A stretch of 64,000 nt of DNA, taken from contig CP007051.1 in the NCBI GenBank assembly GCA_000517565.1, positions 186,001 through 250,000 of the forward strand, in the 5' to 3' direction. A program made the translations under genes and the position numbers. The notes beneath the pieces were generated by a model. That model saw only the letters and a list, made by a program, of their open reading frames with translations. It was not told the origin of the DNA and searched no databases. This DNA comes from Desulfurella acetivorans A63 (GTDB taxonomy: Bacteria; Campylobacterota_A; Desulfurellia; Desulfurellales; Desulfurellaceae). Within the stretch, counting starts at the first letter, position 1, and every line of letters starts with the position of its first letter. Positions 25,952-34,145 of the stretch are shown piece by piece.

Positions 25952-28126
25952 TTATTCTCCTCTTCTAAAATCTTTTTTTAATCCTCTTTCAACTTTGATA
26001 ATGCTCGGTTCTTTTGATAGTGCATTTATGCATTCATTTATTTCTTTGATACTAGATACTTCTATTTCAAGTAAAAATATATCTTTTTCTGATTTTTTTT
26101 TCATTTTAAAGTCTGTTATATTTATATTTAAATTTGCTATTGCAGAAGAAATTTTTGATATTAAACCAAGTGTATCTTTTGCGTGTACAGTGAGAATGGT
26201 TTTAATTTTCTTTTTAGATTCTTGCCATTGAGCCTTAATTAGGCGTTCTGAATTATAACCAATTTTTGCAATATTTTCACAATCAAGTCTATGTATCATA
26301 ATAATACCTTTTTTTGAAATATACCCAATAATTTCATCTCCTACAACAGGACTGCAACATTTTGCTAATTTTATATCAAAGTTGTTTGTGCCGTCAATAG
26401 TAATCATAAATTCAGATTTTGCCTGAGCGTCGATTTCTTTTTTCTTTGTATCTTTTTGAGGTTCTAAAGAGCTTAGCAGGTTTTGGGGATTTATTTTTTT
26501 TAGTCCTATATTTTCAAATAAGTCATCTTCCTTTGCAAATCCTAAACTTGAAAGCATATCTTTAAAGGTTTTAGACTTAAGATAAGAGGTAAGAGTTATA
26601 TTGTGCCTTAGCAATTCTTTTGATAATAGATTTTTGCCTATTGCAACCATTTCTTGTTTTTCTAATTCTCTTACGCTTTGTTTTATTTTGTTTCTTGCCT
26701 TTGATGTCTTTACAAAAGAAAGCCAATCTCTTGAGGGCTTATGAGATGGGCTTGTTAGGATTTCTACAATATCACCACTTTGCAATTCATGTCTTAGAGG
26801 CACTATTTTATTATTGACTTTAGCACCTGTGCACATATCTCCAATTTGTGTATGAATTTCATATGCAAAGTCAACACAGGTTGAACCTCTAGGCAGAACT
26901 TTTAAATCGCCAGCAGGTGTAAAGACATATATTTCACCACTTTCCAAATCATTTTTCATGTTTCTTAGAAATTCCTGTGAACTTTCACTTTGTGTATTTT
27001 CAAGGAGTTTTCTTAGCCACACAAACATTTTATCATTTAGGTTAAATTTTTTGCCTTCTTTGTAACGCCAATGAGCAGCCAAACCTTCTTCGTTTATTTC
27101 ATGCATTTTTTTTGTTCTAATTTGGATCTCAAGTATAACATCACCTGGTCCAAAAACAGTTGTATGCAACGATTGATACATATTTTGTTTGGGAAGGGCG
27201 ATGTAATCTTTAAAGCGATTTGGAAGAGGTTTGTAAAGCTTGTGCACCACACCTAATGCATTGTAACAATCCCTTTCTGTGTCTGTTATGATTCTAAAAG
27301 CTACAAAATCATAAATACTATCAAGATCAATATTTTTTCTTTGCATTTTGGTATATATACTGTATATGTGTTTTACTCGTCCGTTAACTTCGCATTTAAT
27401 ATTGTTTTGCAATAAATCTTCCTTTAAAGAATTTTCTATAAACCTTATATATTCTTCTTTTTTTTCCAAAATATTTTCCAGGTAAGATTTTATTTTATTA
27501 TAAGTTTTATAATCTATAATTTCAAAGCTTCTGTCTTCAAGTTCGCTTTTGAGCCAGTATATTCCAAGTCTATGGGCCATAGGTGCATAGATATCAAGTG
27601 TTTCACGGGCTATTCTTTGTCTTTTTTCTTCATTTAAATAAACAATGGTACGCATATTGTGTAATCTGTCTGCCAGTTTTATAAGAATAACCCTTAGATC
27701 ATTTGCAACTGAAATCAAAAGCTTTCTAAAGTTATCTGCTTGTTTTTGTTCTACGCTTTTGTATTGCAAAGATTCAATTTTGGTTAATGCTTTAACTAGC
27801 ATCAATATATCAGATCCAAAAGCATTTTCTATTTCTTCTTCTTTTGTTTGCGTATCTTCTAAAACATCATGCAAAAGTGCAGCTGCTATTGTATTTTCAT
27901 CTAATATCAATCTAGTTACGATTTTTGCTGTATTTATTGGATGGATAATGTAACTTTCATTTGAAGCACGCTTTTGAGTTTTATGCTTTTCATAAGCAAA
28001 CAAAAAAGCTTTATCTATAAGTTCAAAATTTAAATTACTCTTTTGTTGCTTTAGACATGCATCCTTTATAGTTTCTATTAAATCTTTATATGCAATCTCA
28101 ATGTCTGGTTCTATTTTATACTCCAA
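25952..28126 (-). CDS. Bifunctional (p)ppGpp synthetase/hydrolase (RelA/SpoT homologue)
   Basis: A 724-residue stringent-response enzyme. The N-terminal HD hydrolase domain is intact (HPINTAKIV, LLHDVLEDT near residues 63-92). The synthetase domain follows (IYDFVAFRIIT near 265; RFKDYIALPKQNMYQSLHTT near 303), with the RFKD form typical of bifunctional enzymes. TGS (about 395-455) and ACT (about 650-720) domains follow. It probably uses a TTG start, with AAGGAT upstream, and overlaps the end of rpoZ by 16 bases. The gmk-rpoZ-rel order is a conserved bacterial neighbourhood. Confidence 0.95.
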   Translation of the reverse strand: MEYKIEPDIEIAYKDLIETIKDACLKQQKSNLNFELIDKAFLFAYEKHKTQKRASNESYIIHPINTAKIVTRLILDENTIAAALLHDVLEDTQTKEEEIENAFGSDILMLVKALTKIESLQYKSVEQKQADNFRKLLISVANDLRVILIKLADRLHNMRTIVYLNEEKRQRIARETLDIYAPMAHRLGIYWLKSELEDRSFEIIDYKTYNKIKSYLENILEKKEEYIRFIENSLKEDLLQNNIKCEVNGRVKHIYSIYTKMQRKNIDLDSIYDFVAFRIITDTERDCYNALGVVHKLYKPLPNRFKDYIALPKQNMYQSLHTTVFGPGDVILEIQIRTKKMHEINEEGLAAHWRYKEGKKFNLNDKMFVWLRKLLENTQSESSQEFLRNMKNDLESGEIYVFTPAGDLKVLPRGSTCVDFAYEIHTQIGDMCTGAKVNNKIVPLRHELQSGDIVEILTSPSHKPSRDWLSFVKTSKARNKIKQSVRELEKQEMVAIGKNLLSKELLRHNITLTSYLKSKTFKDMLSSLGFAKEDDLFENIGLKKINPQNLLSSLEPQKDTKKKEIDAQAKSEFMITIDGTNNFDIKLAKCCSPVVGDEIIGYISKKGIIMIHRLDCENIAKIGYNSERLIKAQWQESKKKIKTILTVHAKDTLGLISKISSAIANLNINITDFKMKKKSEKDIFLLEIEVSSIKEINECINALSKEPSIIKVERGLKKDFRRGE

Positions 28127-28308
28127 TATCCTTGAGCTATTTCTTTTAATGCTATAACAGTATTTTTGTGTGTATTTGGTTTAATATTTATAAGAGGTTT
28201 ATCTCCTCTGTAAAGCGCGTGGGTTCTAATTGCTGCTGCTTTTACTAAAGCGTATTTGCTTTCAATGTGTTCTAGTGCCTTATATACAAGCTCAACAGTT
28301 GTTTCCAT
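28111..28308 (-). CDS. rpoZ: RNA polymerase omega subunit
   Basis: A 65-residue protein with the omega-like core KYALVKAAAIRTHALYRGD and the tail NTVIALKEIAQG. It promotes folding and assembly of the beta-prime subunit and is part of a ppGpp site in proteobacterial polymerase. It overlaps gmk by 1 base and rel by 16 bases, the usual order. Confidence 0.88.
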   Translation of the reverse strand: METTVELVYKALEHIESKYALVKAAAIRTHALYRGDKPLINIKPNTHKNTVIALKEIAQGYWSIK

Positions 28309-28901
28309 TAATCCTCCTCATATTGCTTAATGTTAGATTTTAGCTCACTTATTAAACTTTTTATATTTTCTTTACATTTTACTTCTTCGCAATATACAAT
28401 TGTTTGAATTTGTTTAACGGTTTTTTCTACTGAGTAATTCACAATAGCATACTCGAAATTCCATACCTCATCCAATTCTTTTATAGCATTTTTTAAACGT
28501 ATATCAAAGTTATTTCTTTGGGTTTTATTTATTCTTTTCATCCATTCTTCAAAAGAAGGTGGAAGTAAAAAAATTGTTACAACAGAAGGCATAATTTTTT
28601 TTATTTTAGCAGCACCTTGGACATCTATGGTGAGTATTTTGTGTTTAGAATTTGACTTTAAAGATTCTTTTGATATACCATAAAAATTATCATGCACCAA
28701 TGAAAACTCTGCAAAAAAACCCTGCTTAATTAATTCATTAAATTTTTCTTTTTCTATGAAATAATAATCAACCCCTTCTGTTTCAATTGGACGCTTTGGT
28801 CTTGAAGTATAAGTTACAATACGCTCAAAATTTGATTTTTCAAGTTCTTTTGCAACTGTTGTTTTGCCCACGCCACTTGGGCTTGAAATAATAATAATCA
28901 T
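28308..28901 (-). CDS. gmk: Guanylate kinase
   Basis: A 197-residue enzyme converting GMP to GDP with ATP. The P-loop SSPSGVGKTTVAKEL is near residue 6, and the GMP-binding region TSRPKRPIETEGVDYYFI is near 35-53. Length is normal. It lies 3 bases after remA. Confidence 0.95.
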   Translation of the reverse strand: MIIIISSPSGVGKTTVAKELEKSNFERIVTYTSRPKRPIETEGVDYYFIEKEKFNELIKQGFFAEFSLVHDNFYGISKESLKSNSKHKILTIDVQGAAKIKKIMPSVVTIFLLPPSFEEWMKRINKTQRNNFDIRLKNAIKELDEVWNFEYAIVNYSVEKTVKQIQTIVYCEEVKCKENIKSLISELKSNIKQYEED

Positions 28902-28904
28902 AGT

Positions 28905-29144
28905 CTAAGTCTCATTTATGCGCTCAGCTAATGTTTGAGGCGCAATTGCAGACATTATAATATGTCCTGAATCTGTTATCAATATAGCGCGTGTTTTTTT
29001 TCCTTTTGTAGCATCAATTATTTTGCCAGTATTTTTAAATTCATCTTTTAATTTTTTGATTGGTGTTGAATCTGGGTTTAATATGGCTATAACCCTTTCT
29101 TTGTTTACAATATTGCCAAAGCCGATGTTAACACAAACCTTCAT
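28905..29144 (-). CDS. remA: RemA/DUF370 family regulator
   Basis: A 79-residue protein with the DUF370 pattern: NIGFGNIVNKERVIAILNPD near the start and KTRAILITDSGHIIMSA near residue 50. In Bacillus, RemA is a DNA-binding regulator of biofilm matrix genes; in Gram-negative bacteria the role is unclear. It is conserved directly ahead of gmk in many phyla, as here. Confidence 0.85.
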   Translation of the reverse strand: MKVCVNIGFGNIVNKERVIAILNPDSTPIKKLKDEFKNTGKIIDATKGKKTRAILITDSGHIIMSAIAPQTLAERINET

Positions 29145-29153
29145 ATTTACTCC

Positions 29154-31007
29154 TTATACTGGCTCTAAATCTATTTTTCCTTCATAAATATCAACTTTTA
29201 TAGGTTTGACTTTTATAGAATCACCTAGTCTAAAAATTTTTTTTGTTTTTCTTCCAATTATCATTTGTTTTTGGTCAAAAAATGTATAAAAGTCATCTTT
29301 CAAAGCACTGTATGATAAAAATCCTTCTACAAACATTTCTTTTAGTTCAATAAACATACCACTTCCTATCATATAAACAATTGTACCATTAAAAATTTTA
29401 CCAATATATTTTTCAATAAGTCTTGCTTGCTTTATATCTTTTGCAAAGTATTCGGCAGCTTCTGTAATAAGTTCTCTTTTTTGTACTTGTTTAACTATAA
29501 TTTCAAGCCTTTTGTGGGAATATTTTTTTTTATTAAGTAATGTAGCTTGAAGTATTTTATGTACTATCAAATCAGGAAAGCGCCTAATGGGCGATGTAAA
29601 GTGCGTATAATTTTCAAAACCAAGTGCAAAATGTGGGATTTCCTCTAGTGAGTATTCTGCTCTTTCCATACTTTTTAAAATTATTTTTGATATAATGCTT
29701 CTTTTTGTTTCCTCTATTGACCAGATAAATTTTTGCATTTTTTTTGCATTTGGTTTTTTAGGGAATGCATAACCCATTTCTTTGAGTTGATTGCTTAAAT
29801 CCATAAGTTTAGTTATTTGGGGTTTTTCATGTATTCTACGCAAAAAAATTGTTTTATTGTTTAGGTAGTCGGCAACAGTTTTATTTGCAGCCAACATAAA
29901 TTCTTCTATTATTGAATAAGAAAACAATCTTGGTTTTTGTATGACATTTACTATTTCGTTGTTATTTATTATAAAAGTGGCTTCTTTAATGTCCAAATCA
30001 AGACTTCCTTTTAAGAATCTTCTTGCATGTAAAATTTTAGCTAAAATTTTCATTTTTTGCAAATAAGACTTTAAGTTTTCTTCACAATCCACCAAATCGT
30101 TCAAACAATTTTCTACAAAATCATATGTAAGGCGATTTTTATTTCTTATAATGCTTTTTGTAAACTTAAATGACTTTCGATTACCTTTTTTGTCAAAATC
30201 TATAATAACTGTAAATGCAAGTCTGTCTTTATCTGGAACAAGTGAGCAAATATCGTCAGAAAGTTTTCTTGGTAACATCGGTATGTTGCTTTGAGGAAAA
30301 TATACACTAAAGCCTCGCTCAAAGGCACTTTTTTCGATTGCGCTGTTGTCTTTAACATAATAGCTTACATCAGCAATATGCACATATAACCTATAGCCAT
30401 TTTTTAAAAACTCTATATCAATTGCATCATCAAAATCTTTAGCATCAGCACCGTCAATAGTTATGGTTCTTAAGTTTCGAAAATCACTTCTTCCAATAAA
30501 ATCTTTCTCGTTTGGTTCATTTATAGATTGAAGTTCTTTTTCAACTTCCGGGCTAAATTCTGTTGGCAAGCTATATTTGTCTATTACAATTAATTCGTCA
30601 TTTAAAGATGAATTAGAGTAGACTTCAACAATTTTTGCAAACTCAGTATTTTTTTGCTGTATAATTCTAGCTTTAACAAGCTTACCTTCCTCAGCTTGGC
30701 CTGAGAGTTTAACAAGAAATTTTGTTTTTAAAGGTTCAAAAAAATAATTAGAATTTATTTTTTTTATATAACCAACTACGTATTCATTGTACCTTTTTGC
30801 AACATTTAACAATTTTGCTTTTGGATGTTTTGCCCAAATAAAAAGTGCTTCAACTTCATCACTATCTTGAGCAAATTTATCTGAAAAATCAAAAAATTCT
30901 TTTTCAATACTGTAAGTATTTTTGTCTGTAATTATTGAGTAATGTGTTTTTTCTATTTTAAATAGACCTTTTATATAAATTCTTTTACTTTTGTTTTTTT
31001 TAGACAT
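29154..31007 (-). CDS. rnr: Ribonuclease R family exoribonuclease
   Basis: A 617-residue 3'-5' exoribonuclease. The RNB catalytic domain (about 175-510) has the acidic cluster DGADAKDFDDAIDIEF near residue 195 and HFTSPIRRFPDLIVHK near 470. Cold-shock-like OB folds precede it, and an S1 domain forms the C-terminus. It is shorter than the roughly 800-residue E. coli RNase R, with a reduced N-terminus and tail, as in several small genomes. It shares one base with the rpoN stop. Confidence 0.9.
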   Translation of the reverse strand: MSKKNKSKRIYIKGLFKIEKTHYSIITDKNTYSIEKEFFDFSDKFAQDSDEVEALFIWAKHPKAKLLNVAKRYNEYVVGYIKKINSNYFFEPLKTKFLVKLSGQAEEGKLVKARIIQQKNTEFAKIVEVYSNSSLNDELIVIDKYSLPTEFSPEVEKELQSINEPNEKDFIGRSDFRNLRTITIDGADAKDFDDAIDIEFLKNGYRLYVHIADVSYYVKDNSAIEKSAFERGFSVYFPQSNIPMLPRKLSDDICSLVPDKDRLAFTVIIDFDKKGNRKSFKFTKSIIRNKNRLTYDFVENCLNDLVDCEENLKSYLQKMKILAKILHARRFLKGSLDLDIKEATFIINNNEIVNVIQKPRLFSYSIIEEFMLAANKTVADYLNNKTIFLRRIHEKPQITKLMDLSNQLKEMGYAFPKKPNAKKMQKFIWSIEETKRSIISKIILKSMERAEYSLEEIPHFALGFENYTHFTSPIRRFPDLIVHKILQATLLNKKKYSHKRLEIIVKQVQKRELITEAAEYFAKDIKQARLIEKYIGKIFNGTIVYMIGSGMFIELKEMFVEGFLSYSALKDDFYTFFDQKQMIIGRKTKKIFRLGDSIKVKPIKVDIYEGKIDLEPV

Positions 31008-32296
31008 TATAAAAGAAACTCGCTTTTTCTATCCTTTGCCTTTGGGATTTTAAGTTCTTGTCTATATTTTACAACTGCGCGTCTTGTTACATTAATATTG
31101 TGTTTTATCAATATCTGTCTTAGAGATTCATCATCGAGTGGATTTGAAGCGTCTTCTTGAGCAATGGCAGCTTTTATTATTTCTAATATTCTATGCTTTG
31201 ATATACCTTCTTTTGATGCACTTGAGAAGAATACTTTAAATGGGTAAATTTTAGATTTAAATAAAATATATTTATTTGAAAGTGCTCGACTTATTGTAGA
31301 AACACTATATCCTATATGCATAGCTATTTGAGACATAGAAAGGGGTGTAAGCACGCCTTTTTCAAAAAAAAGCCTCTGTTTTTGCACAACAATATTTGCG
31401 ATTTTTAAAAGCGTTTGATAGCGCATATTTATAGCATCGTGGAGTATTTTAATTTCTTTAAGTTTTTCCTTTAGGAAATCTACGTCTTTAATCTGATTGA
31501 TAAGTGTTTCATTTACTATTAATTTATTTGAAAATTCATCATTCACGATGGGTATAAATTCGTTACCAATTTGCTTTATTTCTATATCGTAATATAAAAA
31601 ATCTTCCTGACGTGACTTTATATAGCCATATAAAGGATAAGGCCTAAAAGCTTTTATTTTTTCTAAAAAAAACTGTACCTGTTTATCGTTTAGATTGAAT
31701 TTTTGAAGTTTTTTTAGATCAAGACCAAAAGTAAAAATTGTATCTAAAAATTCATTTAATTTATTAAAATAAGGTTCGTTTTTATAAAAAAATTCATTTT
31801 GTAAATGAAAAAACTCTTGAACATTTTTAGTGCCCACACCTAATGGTTCGAGGTTCATTATTAATCTTCTGATATACTCATATTTTTTATCTAGACCGTG
31901 ATCTAAAAAATAACCTTTTTCATCTAAGTTGTATATTATTTGCTCAGCAATTTGTATTTCTTTTTGATTCAAATTATAAGATAAAACCAAATCTTGTAGT
32001 AATTTTTGTTCGAATGTAGTTTCTTGTTCAATAAAGTCTAATTCATCATATTCTTCTTCACTTTCAAATTTAACTTTATAGTTTTGATTTATTTCTTTAA
32101 ATTTACTTTCAAAATAGTTGTTTGGCGCAGTACGATAATTTGCATCTATATCAATTAATGGATTTTGCAAAACTATTTCATCAATTTGTTCTTGTAACTC
32201 TATCAGACTTGCACTTAAAATTTTAAGCGATAAATCAAGTTGGTGAGTAAGAATAAGACCTAAATTTATATTTAATTCATGCCTTAGCTCTACCAT
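31007..32296 (-). CDS. rpoN: RNA polymerase sigma-54 factor
   Basis: A 429-residue sigma factor. Region I (residues 1-50) is a Leu/Gln-rich activator-response helix set. The core-binding and HTH regions follow, and the RpoN box reads TRRAVVKYRQELKIPKAKDR near the C-terminus, close to the canonical ARRTVAKYR. Transcription with this factor needs AAA+ activators, none of which is in the window. It lies 4 bases after lptB, an arrangement common in Gram-negatives. Confidence 0.95.
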   Translation of the reverse strand: MVELRHELNINLGLILTHQLDLSLKILSASLIELQEQIDEIVLQNPLIDIDANYRTAPNNYFESKFKEINQNYKVKFESEEEYDELDFIEQETTFEQKLLQDLVLSYNLNQKEIQIAEQIIYNLDEKGYFLDHGLDKKYEYIRRLIMNLEPLGVGTKNVQEFFHLQNEFFYKNEPYFNKLNEFLDTIFTFGLDLKKLQKFNLNDKQVQFFLEKIKAFRPYPLYGYIKSRQEDFLYYDIEIKQIGNEFIPIVNDEFSNKLIVNETLINQIKDVDFLKEKLKEIKILHDAINMRYQTLLKIANIVVQKQRLFFEKGVLTPLSMSQIAMHIGYSVSTISRALSNKYILFKSKIYPFKVFFSSASKEGISKHRILEIIKAAIAQEDASNPLDDESLRQILIKHNINVTRRAVVKYRQELKIPKAKDRKSEFLL

Positions 32297-32300
32297 AAGT

Positions 32301-33011
32301 TTATAGTTTAAATGTTTCGCCTAGATATATTTTAGCCAACCGCTCATCATTTACAATATCCATTTTAGAACCTTCTTTTATAACCTTTCCATCATATAAT
32401 ATGTATGCTTTATTTACTATATCAAGCGTTTCCCTTACATTATGGTCTGTAATAATTATTCCCAAACCTCTTTCTTTGAGATCAAATATCATTTTTTTTA
32501 ATTGTTCAACCATTAAAGGATCAATACCAGAAAAAGGTTCGTCTAGTAGTAAAAATTTAGGATTTGTTGCAAGGGCTCTGGCTACTTCGACTCTTCGTCT
32601 TTCGCCACCGCTTACCGCATATGCTTTAGTTTTTCTTATGCTGGTTAAGTTAAATTCAGAAAGCAACTCCTCTAAACGCTCTTTTTTGTTTTTTATATCA
32701 ACAAACTCAAGTACAGCATAAATATTTTGTTCCACTGTTAATCCGCTAAATACAGAAGGTTCTTGCGGAAGATATGAAATGCCTATTTTTGAACGCTTGT
32801 GTATTGGCATCTTTGTGATTTCTTGACCGTCAAGAAAAATTTGACCGCTAGTTGGTCTGATAAAACCTGATATCATATAAAATGTTGTTGTCTTGCCTGC
32901 ACCATTTGGACCAAGTAGTCCTACAATTTCACCTTTTTTTGCAATTAAATTAATGCCTGCCACAGCCACTTTTGTTTTATACTTTTTAACAATGTTTCTA
33001 CATTCAATCAT
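32301..33011 (-). CDS. lptB: Lipopolysaccharide export ABC ATPase LptB
   Basis: A 236-residue ATPase that powers LPS transport with LptFG. Walker A is [13 protein letters not shown], the signature is AVSGGERRRVEVARAL, Walker B is FLLLDEPFSGIDP, and the switch is IIITDHNVRETL. I start it at ATG 33011 (MIECRNIVKKYK). The in-frame ATG at 33020 lies inside the -10 box of the promoter and could not be translated from it. lptA and lptC, usually just upstream, are absent. Confidence 0.95.
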   Translation of the reverse strand: MIECRNIVKKYKTKVAVAGINLIAKKGEIVGLLGPNGAGKTTTFYMISGFIRPTSGQIFLDGQEITKMPIHKRSKIGISYLPQEPSVFSGLTVEQNIYAVLEFVDIKNKKERLEELLSEFNLTSIRKTKAYAVSGGERRRVEVARALATNPKFLLLDEPFSGIDPLMVEQLKKMIFDLKERGLGIIITDHNVRETLDIVNKAYILYDGKVIKEGSKMDIVNDERLAKIYLGETFKL

Positions 33012-33018
33012 TATTACC

Positions 33019-33046
33019 ATTATATACTATAGTGCTTTAAATTCAA
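33019..33046 (-). promoter_or_regulatory. lptB promoter, apparently giving a leaderless mRNA
   Basis: On the minus strand TTGAAT (33046-33041) and TATAAT (33024-33019) are 16 bases apart. Only 7 bases separate the -10 box from ATG 33011, so transcription would begin at or next to the start codon. No ribosome site is present. It may drive the whole lptB-to-mrdA run. Confidence 0.55.
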
Positions 33047-33445
33047 ATATAATTTGTTGCTGATACATTAGATCTATCAGTTTGAAATCAAAAAATGCTA
33101 GATTTTGTACAAAAACTTGAAAATTGCTAATATTGTATACATAGAGGGAACAATAGTTTAGAAGCTTTGAGGGGTAATTCTTATGTCTATTTTTAATCTA
33201 AAAGATAATGGATAAAATTAGTTAAAAGTTTGCTTGTAGAAATTGATTGTATTAACCTATAAAAACACAATAAAGATTACCAGAATAGTTTAGAAGAGAT
33301 GCTTGTGCTATTAATAGACAAATAAATATCAAGGTCATAATAAATTATCTTATATGTCTTTTCTAAATGCAAGTTTCATTTTTTGATTATTTTTATTCAA
33401 TTTTTATAACTTAAAACCATAAAGTGTGAAAATTTAAGTTGTCCT
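33047..33445. other. About 400 bases without a recognisable gene
   Basis: Very AT-rich, with stops in all six frames and no convincing ribosome site. The short phrase AATAGTTTAGAAG occurs twice (near 33152 and 33284). It lies between lptB and a decayed RND gene and is probably eroded coding DNA, but I recognise no family in it. Confidence 0.5.
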
Positions 33446-34089
33446 TTATTTTTTATATTTTACAATACTAAACAAACTGAACAAAGAAGGAGCTATTATT
33501 AGAGATGCAAAAGCACCAAAAATCAAACCACCAATAGTAGCAGTAGTAAGGGGTTTCAATAAATCAGTACCTTTGCCAATACCTATGGCTAAAGGCAAAA
33601 AACCAACAATATCAGCGCTCATTGTCATAATAATTGGTCTTAATCTGCTACGAACAGCAAGGGCTACACTTTTGTGCGTGTGAGTTTTGCTTAATTGTTT
33701 TGATCTTGTAAATATGAGTATTATATTGTTTACTACAATAGCAAATACAAGCAGTATGCCTAAAAAGCTGTACTATCAAGATTTAGTCGCGCTATTAAAA
33801 GTGACAATAAAGAAAAACTCGCAGTAGAGCTAATAACTATTATTGCAACTATAGCACATTTTTGGCTTGAAAATTGAAAACCAAAAAGTATTAGCAAAAT
33901 AAAAAGCGCTATCGTTAGTATTAGATACATATTTTGAAAACTTTTTGTTTGTTGTTTGTAATAGCCACCAATAGAATAGCTAATGTCATGTGGAAGATTC
34001 ATATGCTTAACTATATTATCAATATCATTTGCAGCCTTTGTCAAACCTATGTGAGAATATGGTTTGACCCACACCCACGATTTTATTAA
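33446..34089 (-). pseudogene. RND efflux permease remnant: frameshifted and 5'-truncated
   Basis: Two overlapping frames encode the C-terminal membrane part of an RND permease. The upstream frame (34089 down to a stop at 33760) has SHIGLTKAANDIDNIV and LLIARLNLDSTAF. The next frame continues with LGILLVFAIVVNNIILIFT, RLRPIIMTMSADIVGFLP and ends at 33446. Adding one T to the T5 run at 33762-33766 would restore a single frame, so one base has been lost. More than 800 N-terminal residues are missing: the sequence meets the IS607 element near 34090 and the rest is not found on its other side. It is unrelated in detail to the intact pump at 1.8-4.8 kb. Confidence 0.85.
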
Positions 34090-34091
34090 CT

Positions 34092-34145
34092 CCGTTAAAC
34101 GTTGTTAGCATTTTTAATAAATTCTGTGTTACCACCACCTAACGG
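34092..34145 (-). ncRNA. Candidate omega-RNA 3' end (TnpB guide scaffold)
   Basis: TnpB proteins use an RNA made from the 3' part of tnpB and the element end, followed by a guide from flanking DNA. On the minus strand CCGTTA (34145-34140) can pair with TAACGG (34097-34092), closing a loop over the tnpB stop, immediately before the predicted element end. The guide would then be read from the RND remnant. This is a position-based proposal and no RNA was modelled. Confidence 0.3.

Noticed and set aside
33021-33445. A hidden gene in the gap upstream of lptB
   Set aside because: All frames are broken by stops within about 25 codons, there is no ribosome site, and no familiar motif appears in translation.
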